Origin: Deltaproteobacteria bacterium
GTDB taxonomy: Bacteria; Myxococcota_A; Polyangia; Haliangiales; SHYZ01
NCBI GenBank assembly: GCA_016210055.1
Contig: JACQUZ010000053.1
Span: 41,640-105,639, forward strand
DNA length: 64,000 nt
Direction of reading: 5' to 3'
Part shown: one piece after another, positions 8,146-16,041 of the stretch
How the letters are laid out: each line of letters begins with the position of its first letter
Numbering within the stretch: position 1 is the first letter of the stretch
Translations under genes and position numbers: made by a program
Notes under the pieces: model-generated
Seen by the model: the letters and a program-made list of their open reading frames with translations, nothing else
The model's database searches: none
Told to the model about the DNA's origin: nothing

Positions 8146-10317
8146 ATGCTCTCCAAGAGGGTCGTCGCGATATCGGCCGACAAGGCCTTCTCCAAGCGCC
8201 TGGCGGCCGGCCTTTCCGGAGCAGGGGGAACCGTTGAAACATTTGCTTCCCCCGACGACATGGCCAAGGGAGAAATCAAGGCCGAACTTGTCGTCCTCCA
8301 CGTCACCGATGGCTCGAACAAGCACGTCCAGGCGGTATCGGCACGGCTCAAGGACAACACGTCCCTCATTGCGGTGATCCCCTCGTCGTCGATCGACGAA
8401 ACCGTGAAGCTCATGAAGGGGACCAAGGTCTCTGCCGTTCTCGTCGCCGATCAGCTCGAGCCAGCATCGCTCTCGGCTGTGGCCTCGCGCCTCCTCTTCG
8501 GCGACATCTTTGGCCTTGAGAAGATCGTCCCCTGGGGCGTGCGAGTCCACTCCATGCTCGTCGGTGACTACCAAGAGAAATCGGTGGCCATCTCAGCGGT
8601 CTCCGACTTCGCCGCCACAATGGGCGTGCGCCGCAAGTACCGCGAGTCCATCGAGCAGTGCATCGACGAGATGTTGATGAATGCGCTCTACGATGCGCCC
8701 GTGGACTCGTCTGGAAAGCAGATGTTCGCGGACGTTCCCACGAAGACCCGTATCTCGCTGCGCATGGAGCAGAAGGCCGTCGTGCAGTACTCCTGCGACG
8801 GGAACCGCTTCGCCCTCTCGGTGCGCGACAGCTACGGCGCTCTCAAGGGGAATACTGTCGTCAAGTACCTAGACAAGTGCCTCCACTCGGAGCAGCAAAT
8901 CGATCGCAAGACGGGTGGTGCGGGTCTCGGCCTTTACATCATCTCCAACGCGGCGACCCAGTTCTTCATCAACATCTACTCGGGGCTGGCGACCGAAGCG
9001 GTCTGCACCTTTGACCTGAACGCGCCCAAGGTCCAACTCAAGGAGTTCGGGATCTTCTACGAAAAAATCGATTCGACGGGCCGCCTGGTGGCTGGCCCAT
9101 CGAAGCTCATGGCCGCGGGCGCGTCGTCGTCTGTGGGCGATGGAACAGCCATCACGAGGTTGCCGCGTGGCCTTACAGCGGTGCTCGCTGCGGCATGCGC
9201 GCTTCTTCTCGCGCTCATCGGCATGGTCGCCGTGCCTCGCTTGACCGGCCCGGACAAGAGTGAAATCTCAGTGACGACAAGCCCGCCCGGCGCGACCATT
9301 GAGGTAGACGGCCGTGCGGTGGGCTCTACTTCCCAGGGCCCCCTGACGATCCCCGACTTGGACGTCGGCAAGGACTACAAGGTCACGGCGCGAATCGACG
9401 GGTACGAGACATCATTTGACATCATTCGTCCTCAGAAGGGGATCGCCTCGTCGATGAGCCTCACGCTCCCACCCAAGGCGGCAGTGGTCACGTTCGAGAG
9501 CGAGCCGACCGGCGCCACGGTGCTGGCAGGCGACAACGAGCTTGGCACCACACCCGTGACCATCGACCAGCTCCCAGCGAGGACAGAGCAGCCCATCACG
9601 TTACGCCGAGCTGGATATTCGCAGGTCACCCGCAACGTCCGTATCCCTGCCCCGGGACAAGAAGCGTCCGTGTTCACGACGCTCACGGTGTCCCCCGATT
9701 TCGGCTCCATCCGCCTTGAGTCCGACCCCCCGGGCGCACAGGTGCTCCAGAACGGCGAGCTCATCGCAGGGCTCACGACCCCGACGAAGGACCATCTCCT
9801 TCAGGCGGGCAAGACGTACGCCTTCACGTTCAAGCTTGCGGGCTACATGCCCGAGACAAGGAACGTCCGCCTGGATGCGGGCGCTCGGGCGGTGCCGGTC
9901 CGGGCGCAGCTGAAACCCGGTGCCGCGCTATCCGTCGAGGTCAACATCCCCGGCGCCAGGGTAACCGTGAACGGCATAGCCGCTTGCCGCGACAGGCCAG
10001 CGCCCCTCGTCGACTGCCCGGTTCCGAGCGGCACCTACCGAGTGCGCGTGAGCTCACCACGACCGTTCGTCTCCGAGACCTTTGATGTCAAGGTCGCAGT
10101 CGCAGACGTCACCAAGCGCGTCCAACTCGGCCTCGTGGAGACCGCCTCCCAGGACCTGGTGCTCAAGCTGCCAGGCGCACCCGAGGGGACCCGCCGCGCC
10201 GCGTTTAGCGAAGGCACGGCCAAGGTGACCGTCGTCCACACGGCAACGGGCCAAAGCGTAGACAAGCAAGTCCGCGTCGTCGCCGGCCGCACGGTGACCG
10301 TGGACGGCACGCCTTAG
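8146..10317 (+). CDS. Receiver-like / HATPase / transmembrane / PEGA-repeat protein
   Basis: 723 residues in four parts. Residues 1-120 resemble a degenerate response-regulator receiver (ISADKAFSKRLAAGL start) without a clear phospho-acceptor Asp. Residues about 150-300 look like a GHKL ATPase of the RsbW/histidine-kinase type, with an N-box-like EQCIDEMLMNAL and a G-box TGGAGLGLYII at 256-266. No His dimerisation domain is seen, so it probably binds or phosphorylates a partner rather than itself. One transmembrane helix lies at about 343-364. The rest is extracytoplasmic: PEGA repeats begin near 374, 447 and 520, each with an SPPGA/EPTGA/DPPGA turn and an aromatic GY, plus a degenerate fourth. 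PEGA domains are known surface or binding modules, so this may sense the envelope outside and act on a sigma or anti-sigma pathway inside. The promoter is immediately upstream; translation is probably leaderless. Confidence 0.85.
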   Translation: MLSKRVVAISADKAFSKRLAAGLSGAGGTVETFASPDDMAKGEIKAELVVLHVTDGSNKHVQAVSARLKDNTSLIAVIPSSSIDETVKLMKGTKVSAVLVADQLEPASLSAVASRLLFGDIFGLEKIVPWGVRVHSMLVGDYQEKSVAISAVSDFAATMGVRRKYRESIEQCIDEMLMNALYDAPVDSSGKQMFADVPTKTRISLRMEQKAVVQYSCDGNRFALSVRDSYGALKGNTVVKYLDKCLHSEQQIDRKTGGAGLGLYIISNAATQFFINIYSGLATEAVCTFDLNAPKVQLKEFGIFYEKIDSTGRLVAGPSKLMAAGASSSVGDGTAITRLPRGLTAVLAAACALLLALIGMVAVPRLTGPDKSEISVTTSPPGATIEVDGRAVGSTSQGPLTIPDLDVGKDYKVTARIDGYETSFDIIRPQKGIASSMSLTLPPKAAVVTFESEPTGATVLAGDNELGTTPVTIDQLPARTEQPITLRRAGYSQVTRNVRIPAPGQEASVFTTLTVSPDFGSIRLESDPPGAQVLQNGELIAGLTTPTKDHLLQAGKTYAFTFKLAGYMPETRNVRLDAGARAVPVRAQLKPGAALSVEVNIPGARVTVNGIAACRDRPAPLVDCPVPSGTYRVRVSSPRPFVSETFDVKVAVADVTKRVQLGLVETASQDLVLKLPGAPEGTRRAAFSEGTAKVTVVHTATGQSVDKQVRVVAGRTVTVDGTP

Positions 10318-10421
10318 AACCGCGCGCACAGGCATGGGTGCTGCCCCAGCAGCGCTAGTGCCGACCCCTGGCAAAACCAGCAGTAATTTCAGCCTCTTTG
10401 AATCGACCTGGCGCGTGCCCC

Positions 10422-10451
10422 TTGACTTCTCGTCAAGCGGGCGCTTATGAA
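10422..10451 (+). promoter_or_regulatory. Candidate promoter of the menaquinone operon with overlapping palindrome
   Basis: TTGACT at 10422-10427 and TATGAA at 10446-10451 are separated by 18 bases. The -35 lies inside a perfect inverted repeat, CTTGAC-N5-GTCAAG (10421-10437), a plausible operator. The operon encodes a GbsR/MarR-type regulator, which could act here. Confidence 0.4.
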
Positions 10452-10496
10452 GTTTCAATTATTTTTGAAGAATCTAATGCACGCGAAGGAGGCGAC

Positions 10497-11591
10497 ATGT
10501 CCCTTCTGGAGACGCCGGTCCGTGAGGAGCACGCCGGCGAGCACGTCACGCTCAGCCGTCTAGACACCTCCGCCCTCAAAGGGGGTGACCCGGCCGTCAC
10601 CCGCACGAGGCTGGCCTCGCTGCGCGAGCTCACAGAAGGCGAGCTAGACAAGCTCGATGCCTTGCTGCCACGCCTTTGTACCGACGCCCCACGGGACGTG
10701 TGCTCTGCGGCAAGGCACCTCCTGTGTGCCGGCGGAAAGCGGGTGCGCCCACTGCTCGTCTTCCTATCGTCCCGCGCCGCAGGCCTCGAGCCGCCGGCTG
10801 CGTCGGCCGTGCGCCAGCTCGCGATCGCCGCTGAGCTTGTCCACAACGCTACCCTATTGCACGATGACGTCATCGACGACGCACTGCGCCGCCGGGGGCA
10901 GGTTGCCGCGCGCGTGCTCTGGGGGAACACGGTCAGCGTCCTCGGTGGCGATTTCCTCCTCGTGCGTGCCCTCGAGCTCGTCCAGGCCTCAGAAATCCCT
11001 GGCGCCCTGATTTCACTCCTTGCCGTCATCCGCCGCATGGTCGAGGGAGAGGCGCTCCAGCTCGATCGGCGTGGCAAGCTCGACCCCGACGAGGAGGCGT
11101 ACCGCGCGGTCGCCGACGCCAAGACCGCCTCCCTCTTCGGGTGGTGCGGCCGCGCCGGCGCCCTCGCCGCGCGCGCCGACCACGACATCGTCCGCGCGCT
11201 CCACCAGTATGGCGTGCACCTTGGGCGCGCCTTCCAAATCGTCGACGACGTGCTCGATCTCGCAGGGGACTCCGCCGCACTCGGGAAGGACCTCCTCGGA
11301 GACCTGCGCGAAGGAAAGCTCACGCTCCCCGTGCTCGTCGCCCTGCGCCGGGACCCGTCTCTGAGCCTCACGCTAGCAAAGGCCGCCGAAGCGACCGATG
11401 AGGCGCAAGGCGCAGAGCTTGCCGCAGCGGTCGCCAAGGAGACCGCCCGCACCGGTGCCCTGGACGTCGCACGGGCCGAAGCCGTGGCTGAAACCAACGC
11501 CGCCTGCGCGGCCCTCGACATCGTGCCCAAGAGCCCCTACCGCGAGGCCCTCGCCGGTATTGCCCGCGAGCTCGCCCAGAGGGGGTGCTGA
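10497..11591 (+). CDS. Long-chain polyprenyl diphosphate synthase
   Basis: Trans-polyprenyl synthase (IspB/HepT type, 364 residues) that elongates farnesyl diphosphate with isopentenyl diphosphate to make the menaquinone side chain. The first Asp-rich motif is LLHDDVIDD (Asp123, 124, 127, 128) and the second IVDDVLD (Asp250, 251, 254). GGKRVRPLL, the pyrophosphate-binding Lys-Arg motif, precedes them. The reading frame is open further upstream, but ATG 10497 is preceded by AAGGAGG and lies downstream of the candidate promoter, so it is preferred. First gene of the operon; its stop overlaps the ubiD-like start (TGATG). Chain length cannot be read from sequence. Confidence 0.93.
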   Translation: MSLLETPVREEHAGEHVTLSRLDTSALKGGDPAVTRTRLASLRELTEGELDKLDALLPRLCTDAPRDVCSAARHLLCAGGKRVRPLLVFLSSRAAGLEPPAASAVRQLAIAAELVHNATLLHDDVIDDALRRRGQVAARVLWGNTVSVLGGDFLLVRALELVQASEIPGALISLLAVIRRMVEGEALQLDRRGKLDPDEEAYRAVADAKTASLFGWCGRAGALAARADHDIVRALHQYGVHLGRAFQIVDDVLDLAGDSAALGKDLLGDLREGKLTLPVLVALRRDPSLSLTLAKAAEATDEAQGAELAAAVAKETARTGALDVARAEAVAETNAACAALDIVPKSPYREALAGIARELAQRGC

Positions 11592-13105
11592 TGGAGCGTC
11601 TCCGCTACGACGGGCTGGGCGATTTCATCGATCAACTGGACCAGCTCGGTGAGCTGGTGCGCATTGAGCGAGAAGTCGACCCCCGACTCGAGATCACGGA
11701 GATCGCCGACCGCTGCATGAAGGCTCCCGGCGGTGGTCCCGCGCTGCTCTTCGAGCGGGTCCGGGGCTCGGGCTTCCCACTCGCCGTAAACCTCATGGGT
11801 TCCCGCCGCCGCATGTCGCTGGCCCTTGGGGTTCAGGACATCGACGAGCACGCGAACGAGCTCTTGGATCTCCTGCGGACTGAGCCCGGCAGCACGCTCT
11901 GGGAGAAGCTCAAGGCGCTCCCCAAGCTTGCGCGGCTCGCGAGCATGCTCCCCAAGAGCATCCCTTCCGGCGCCCCTTGCCAAGAAGTGGTAGAGGACTC
12001 GCCTGATCTCACGAACCTACCCATAGCCACCTGCTGGCCCGGCGACGGCGGGCCGTTTATCACCCTTGGCCAAGTCATCACCCGGGACCCGGACAATGGC
12101 CATCGCAACGTGGGGCTGTACCGCATGCAGCTCCTCGGCAAGAACACCACCGCGATGCATTGGCAGGTGCACAAGACGGGGCACCGCCACTACCGCAGGT
12201 ACAAGGAGCTGAAGAGACGAATCCCGGTCGCCGTGGCGCTTGGAGGCGACCCGGCGCTCATCTACGCGGCCACGGCGCCGATGCCCGATGGGGTCGACGA
12301 GTACCTCCTCGCGGGGTTCCTGCGCAGGCGCCCAGTCAAGCTGGTGCGATGCAAGACCAATGACTTGGAAGTTCCTGCCGACGCGGATTTCGTGCTCGAA
12401 GGCTACGTGGATCCGGAGGAACCCCTCGTCGACGAGGGACCATTCGGCGACCACACCGGGTACTACACGCCCAAGGACAGGTTCCCGGCCTTCCACGTCA
12501 CCTGCGTGACCAGGCGCAAGAGCCCCGTGTACCCGCACACCATCGTGGGCCCACCGCCCATGGAGGATGCCTGGATCGGCAAGGCCACGGAGCGGCTGTT
12601 CCTGCCGCTCCTCAAGATGACGTTCCCCGAAATCGTCGACATGAACCTCCCGGTCGAAGGTGCGTTCCACAACCTCGCCCTTCTGTCGATCCGCAAGGAA
12701 TACCCCGCCCACGCGCGCAAGATCGCCCACTCGTTATGGGGGACCGGGCAGCTCATGTTCACCAAGTGCGTCATTGTCGTCGACGAAGACGTGGACGTGC
12801 AGAATCCCGCGGAGGTCGCTTGGCGGGTGCTCGCCAACCTAGACCCACGAAGAGACCTGTTCTTCTCCGAGGGACCAACCGACCAGCTCGACCACGCGCC
12901 CGCGACGCCGTGCATCTCGTCGAAAGTGGGTATCGACGCCACCAAGAAGTGGCCCGAAGAGGGCTACGCGCGCGAGTGGCCCGAGATTGCCCGCATGTCC
13001 CCAGACATCCAGGCACGCATCGATCGCACTTGGCCCGAGCTCGGGATTCGCCTGCCTGGCACGGCGCTCGCGAGCGGACGGCCATTTCCACGAGGAAAGC
13101 GATGA
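11591..13105 (+). CDS. mqnL: UbiD-family decarboxylase (MqnL-type, menaquinone)
   Basis: 504-residue UbiD decarboxylase, which uses prenylated FMN. Recognised from LGGDPALIYAATAPMPDG, VDEGPFGDHTGYY (Glu of the active-site acidic network) and TIVGPPPMEDAWIGKATER. In the futalosine route the matching step is decarboxylation of the prenylated 1,4-dihydroxy-6-naphthoate; the operon context (mqnE, mqnA-C, mqnD, prenyltransferase) favours that over ubiquinone synthesis. The cofactor would come from the UbiX homologue two genes on. Coupled at both ends by four-base stop/start overlaps. Confidence 0.9.
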   Translation: MERLRYDGLGDFIDQLDQLGELVRIEREVDPRLEITEIADRCMKAPGGGPALLFERVRGSGFPLAVNLMGSRRRMSLALGVQDIDEHANELLDLLRTEPGSTLWEKLKALPKLARLASMLPKSIPSGAPCQEVVEDSPDLTNLPIATCWPGDGGPFITLGQVITRDPDNGHRNVGLYRMQLLGKNTTAMHWQVHKTGHRHYRRYKELKRRIPVAVALGGDPALIYAATAPMPDGVDEYLLAGFLRRRPVKLVRCKTNDLEVPADADFVLEGYVDPEEPLVDEGPFGDHTGYYTPKDRFPAFHVTCVTRRKSPVYPHTIVGPPPMEDAWIGKATERLFLPLLKMTFPEIVDMNLPVEGAFHNLALLSIRKEYPAHARKIAHSLWGTGQLMFTKCVIVVDEDVDVQNPAEVAWRVLANLDPRRDLFFSEGPTDQLDHAPATPCISSKVGIDATKKWPEEGYAREWPEIARMSPDIQARIDRTWPELGIRLPGTALASGRPFPRGKR

Positions 13106-13806
13106 GCCAAGCCATTCGCACCATGTTCGAGCGGATCGCACCGACGTACGACGTGCTCAACCGCACCCTATCCCTTGGCGTGGACAAGCTCTGGCGTCGG
13201 CAGGCCGTGGCGACGCTCGGTGATCTTTCGGGCAAGCGCGTTCTCGACCTGTGCGCGGGCACCATGGATCTCACTGCCGTAGCTTGCGCGAGGTACCCGA
13301 CCGCGCGGGTGGTGGCCGCCGACTTTGCCCGGGAGATGCTCCTTGGCGGCCTCGCCTCGGGAAAGCTGTCCTCGCCGACCGTTTCGGTGCTCCCGATCCA
13401 GGCGGATGCGTTGTCCCTGCCCTTCTTGGGCGGAACCTTCGACGCCGCGCTGTGCGCCTTTGGCGTGCGGAATCTCGACAATCCAGAGGGTGGGCTGCTC
13501 GAGCTTCACCGAGTCCTTGCCCCGGGAGGCAAGCTCGTCGTCCTCGAGTTCTTCCGCCCAACCGGGACCGTGCGAAAGCTCCTCCACAACATCTACAACC
13601 GACACGTCGTGCCGGCCATCGGCGGGATTGTCTCCGGAAGCCCAGGAGCATACCGCTACCTCGCCGAATCGATGGAGGGCTTCCTATCCCGGGCCGAGTT
13701 CGAGCAGTCCGGACGGCGCTGCGGTTTCGTCGTCGACGAGGCGCGTGATCTTTTTCCGCACGCCGCCTCGCTCGTGGTCCTTAGAAAGGACGCGGCGCCA
13801 TGCTGA
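13102..13806 (+). CDS. ubiE: Demethylmenaquinone methyltransferase (UbiE/MenG)
   Basis: 234 residues, SAM-dependent C-methyltransferase giving menaquinone from demethylmenaquinone. The N-terminal MFERIAPTYDVLNRTLSLG and WRR pattern is the UbiE signature. SAM-binding motif I is VLDLCAGTMDL (about residues 48-58), and FGVRNLDN is the conserved motif before the core helix. The start ATG 13102 overlaps the preceding stop; the stop overlaps ubiX by seven bases. The usual motif I second Gly (GTGD) reads GTMD here, a small departure seen in the loop only. Confidence 0.92.
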   Translation: MSQAIRTMFERIAPTYDVLNRTLSLGVDKLWRRQAVATLGDLSGKRVLDLCAGTMDLTAVACARYPTARVVAADFAREMLLGGLASGKLSSPTVSVLPIQADALSLPFLGGTFDAALCAFGVRNLDNPEGGLLELHRVLAPGGKLVVLEFFRPTGTVRKLLHNIYNRHVVPAIGGIVSGSPGAYRYLAESMEGFLSRAEFEQSGRRCGFVVDEARDLFPHAASLVVLRKDAAPC

Positions 13807-14360
13807 ACTTGGTCGTCGCGGCCTGCGGGGCGTCTGGTGCCCCGTACACGCGGAGGCTGCTCCAGGCGCTGCGCGCTGCCGAGGCGCGAGACGTCGCTGT
13901 CTCTGTCGTCATGTCGCCCACGGCCCGCGAAGTATGGTCCCACGAGTGCGGCGGTGACGTTCGCGACCTGGGCTTCCCCTTGTACGACCACCGTGATTTC
14001 CACGCGCCCTTTGCCAGTGGCTCGTCAGACACCCAGGCAATGGTCGTGATTCCTTGCTCCATGGGAACCCTGGCCCGCATTGCCCACGGGATCTCCCAAG
14101 ACCTCATCGGCCGCGCGGCCGACGTGATGCTCAAGGAACGAAGGAAGCTGGTCCTCGTCACCCGAGAGACGCCGCTTTCCCTGATCCACATCGAAAACAT
14201 GCGCGCGGTGACCCTCGCGGGGGGCGTGGTCATGCCGGCGTCGCCGTCCTTCTACGGCAAGAAGGAAACCGTGGAGGATCTCCTCGATTCGGTCGTCGGG
14301 CGCGTGCTTGACCACCTAGGAGTCCCCGTCGACCGCGGCCCTCGCTGGGGAGAACCATGA
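13800..14360 (+). CDS. ubiX: Flavin prenyltransferase (UbiX/MqnM type)
   Basis: 186 residues. Makes prenylated FMN from FMN and dimethylallyl (mono)phosphate, the cofactor of UbiD-type decarboxylases. Diagnostic features are the N-terminal AACGASGAPY, the VIPCSMGTLARIAHG segment and RKLVLVTRETPLSLIHIENM-type C-terminal half. Complete in length. It overlaps ubiE by seven bases and the next gene by four. Co-location with the ubiD homologue fits the known dependence of UbiD on UbiX. Confidence 0.95.
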   Translation: MLNLVVAACGASGAPYTRRLLQALRAAEARDVAVSVVMSPTAREVWSHECGGDVRDLGFPLYDHRDFHAPFASGSSDTQAMVVIPCSMGTLARIAHGISQDLIGRAADVMLKERRKLVLVTRETPLSLIHIENMRAVTLAGGVVMPASPSFYGKKETVEDLLDSVVGRVLDHLGVPVDRGPRWGEP

Positions 14361-14860
14361 TCACCGACGTCTCCGAGCTGCACATCCTCGCACGCGCCGT
14401 GGCAGCGCCGCCGCTCGCCACCGCCACGTACTTTGATCAGTCGCTCGCAGGCCCCGAGTGGAAAGTGGCCTGCGAGGAAGACGCCCAAGAGCTCTTGCGA
14501 GCGCTCGTCCAGCGCGCCCCCACGAACACGGCAGGAACGGCCGCCTTGGCCACGGGGAAAACCGGCCTGGACGTCTACCGAAATGCCGCGATCGCGGCGC
14601 GCGTCCTCGCAGGTCGAGCCCCAGTGCGCGTGCGGTGGGGTCGCGACATGGGCATCAAGGCTGCGGCGCTGGCGCTGCTTTTCGGCGCCACCGAGCTTTG
14701 TGGCCCCCTAGCCAAGGACGAGCGCCGCAAGGAGATCGATATCATCGGCGGCGACCCGGAAGATCCGGCGTGCCCCACCCGAGCTTACGTGGAAGCCCAA
14801 GTCCGTGCTGCCGGCCGCACCCCCAGGTGGAGGGCCCCGGAGCCAAGGAGCCACTCATGA
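14357..14860 (+). CDS. Unknown protein in the menaquinone operon
   Basis: 167 residues, not recognised. Overlaps ubiX by four bases and mqnE by four bases, so it is co-translated with both and is very likely expressed. No signal peptide or membrane helix. The centre has RWGRDMGIKAAALALLFGA followed by TEL, which recalls the short segment QVALWFGADDI in MqnE and QVALAFGANDF in MqnC, near the end of those radical-SAM barrels. The remaining parts do not align with them and there is no Cys cluster. It could be a paralogue fragment, a subunit or chaperone of the radical-SAM enzymes, or an unrelated protein with a similar helix. Confidence 0.75.
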   Translation: MITDVSELHILARAVAAPPLATATYFDQSLAGPEWKVACEEDAQELLRALVQRAPTNTAGTAALATGKTGLDVYRNAAIAARVLAGRAPVRVRWGRDMGIKAAALALLFGATELCGPLAKDERRKEIDIIGGDPEDPACPTRAYVEAQVRAAGRTPRWRAPEPRSHS

Positions 14861-16041
14861 CGTCTTTTTCCAACGTCGCAGAAAAAGCCCGCGCCGGCGA
14901 GCGCTTGAGCTTCGACGAGGGTGTCTCCCTCTTCAACTACCCCAACCTGCCCGCCCTTGGGGCGTTGGCCAACGATGTGCGCGAGCGCCTGCACGGGGAT
15001 CTTGCGTTCTTCAACGTGAACATGCACCTCAACGCCACGAACGTGTGCGAGGCATCGTGCATGTTCTGTGCGTTCGCTCGCCAGGAAGAAGGGAATCCTG
15101 GCGCGTACACGATGTCGCTCGCCGATGCGATTGGACGTGTCGAGGCGAGCAAGGACAAGGCGCTCACCGAGGTCCACGTCGTCAATGGGTTGCACCCAGG
15201 ACTCCCGTTCGACTACTACGAGGAGCTGCTCCGCGGCATCAAGCGGGTGCGGCCCGACCTGCACATCAAGGGGTTTACCGCCGTCGAGATCGAGTACTTC
15301 GCCCAGAAGTTCGGGATGAGCCGGGAGGAAGTCCTTAGTCGCCTCGTGGACTGCGGGCTCGGTTCATTGCCCGGCGGCGGAGCCGAGATCTTCGCGCCCA
15401 GCGTGCGCCAGAAAATCTGCGCGGACAAGGTCGACGCCGACGGCTGGATCGAGATCCACCAGATTGCCCATCGCATGGGGCTCAAGTCCAACTGCACCAT
15501 GCTGTACGGCCACGTGGAGTCCATCGAGGAGCGGGTGGATCACTTGTGCCGCCTGCGAGAGGCCCAGGACCAAACCGGCGGCTTCCAGTGCTTCGTGCCC
15601 CTCGCCTTCCACCCGGCCAACACGTCCATGCAAAGGCTGCCGCCGCCCACGGGGTGCGAGGATCTCCGCGTTTATGCCGTGTCGCGCCTCATGCTCGACA
15701 ACATCCCGCACCTCAAGGCGTACTGGTCGATGGTCGGGCAGAAGACCGCTCAAGTCGCCCTCTGGTTTGGTGCCGACGACATCGACGGCACCGTCGAGGA
15801 AGAGCGCATCTACCACATGGCAGGCGCACGGACACCGCAAGCCCTCACCCGCGCCGAGCTCGTGCACATCGTCCGCAAGGCGGGACGGACCCCCGTCGAG
15901 AGAGACACGCTTTATCGGGTGGTGCGCGTGGAGGCTGAGGGCGATGTCTCAAGGGAAGCAGCCGCGGACCACGCCGGCCCGACTCGCCGCGCCACGCACT
16001 TGCCCAAGCTGCGGGTGGTCACCACGGAGCAGCCCACATGA
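14857..16041 (+). CDS. mqnE: Aminofutalosine synthase (radical SAM)
   Basis: 394 residues. MqnE joins the 3-enolpyruvyl-benzoate made by MqnA to SAM to give 6-amino-6-deoxyfutalosine. The radical-SAM cluster ligands are Cys64, Cys68 and Cys71 (CEASCMFC). The family shows in NVNMHLNATNVC, VHVVNGLHPGLPFDYYEELL, LPGGGAEIF and AYWSMVGQKTAQVALWFGA. The start ATG 14857 overlaps the preceding stop; the stop overlaps the next start. Compared with MqnC domains, the final 45 residues are extra and low in conservation, with many charged residues. Confidence 0.95.
   Translation: MTSFSNVAEKARAGERLSFDEGVSLFNYPNLPALGALANDVRERLHGDLAFFNVNMHLNATNVCEASCMFCAFARQEEGNPGAYTMSLADAIGRVEASKDKALTEVHVVNGLHPGLPFDYYEELLRGIKRVRPDLHIKGFTAVEIEYFAQKFGMSREEVLSRLVDCGLGSLPGGGAEIFAPSVRQKICADKVDADGWIEIHQIAHRMGLKSNCTMLYGHVESIEERVDHLCRLREAQDQTGGFQCFVPLAFHPANTSMQRLPPPTGCEDLRVYAVSRLMLDNIPHLKAYWSMVGQKTAQVALWFGADDIDGTVEEERIYHMAGARTPQALTRAELVHIVRKAGRTPVERDTLYRVVRVEAEGDVSREAAADHAGPTRRATHLPKLRVVTTEQPT

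Noticed and set aside
7793..8242. Minus-strand frame through the inverted-repeat element
   Set aside because: Its end lies in the preceding gene, its start inside the next; no start signal. Kept only as a repeat.
10398..10496. Upstream extension of the polyprenyl synthase frame
   Set aside because: Lies over the candidate promoter; AAGGAGG before ATG 10497 marks the real start.
10445..11530. 361-codon minus-strand frame across the polyprenyl synthase
   Set aside because: Ser/Arg/Ala-rich shadow of a confirmed gene.
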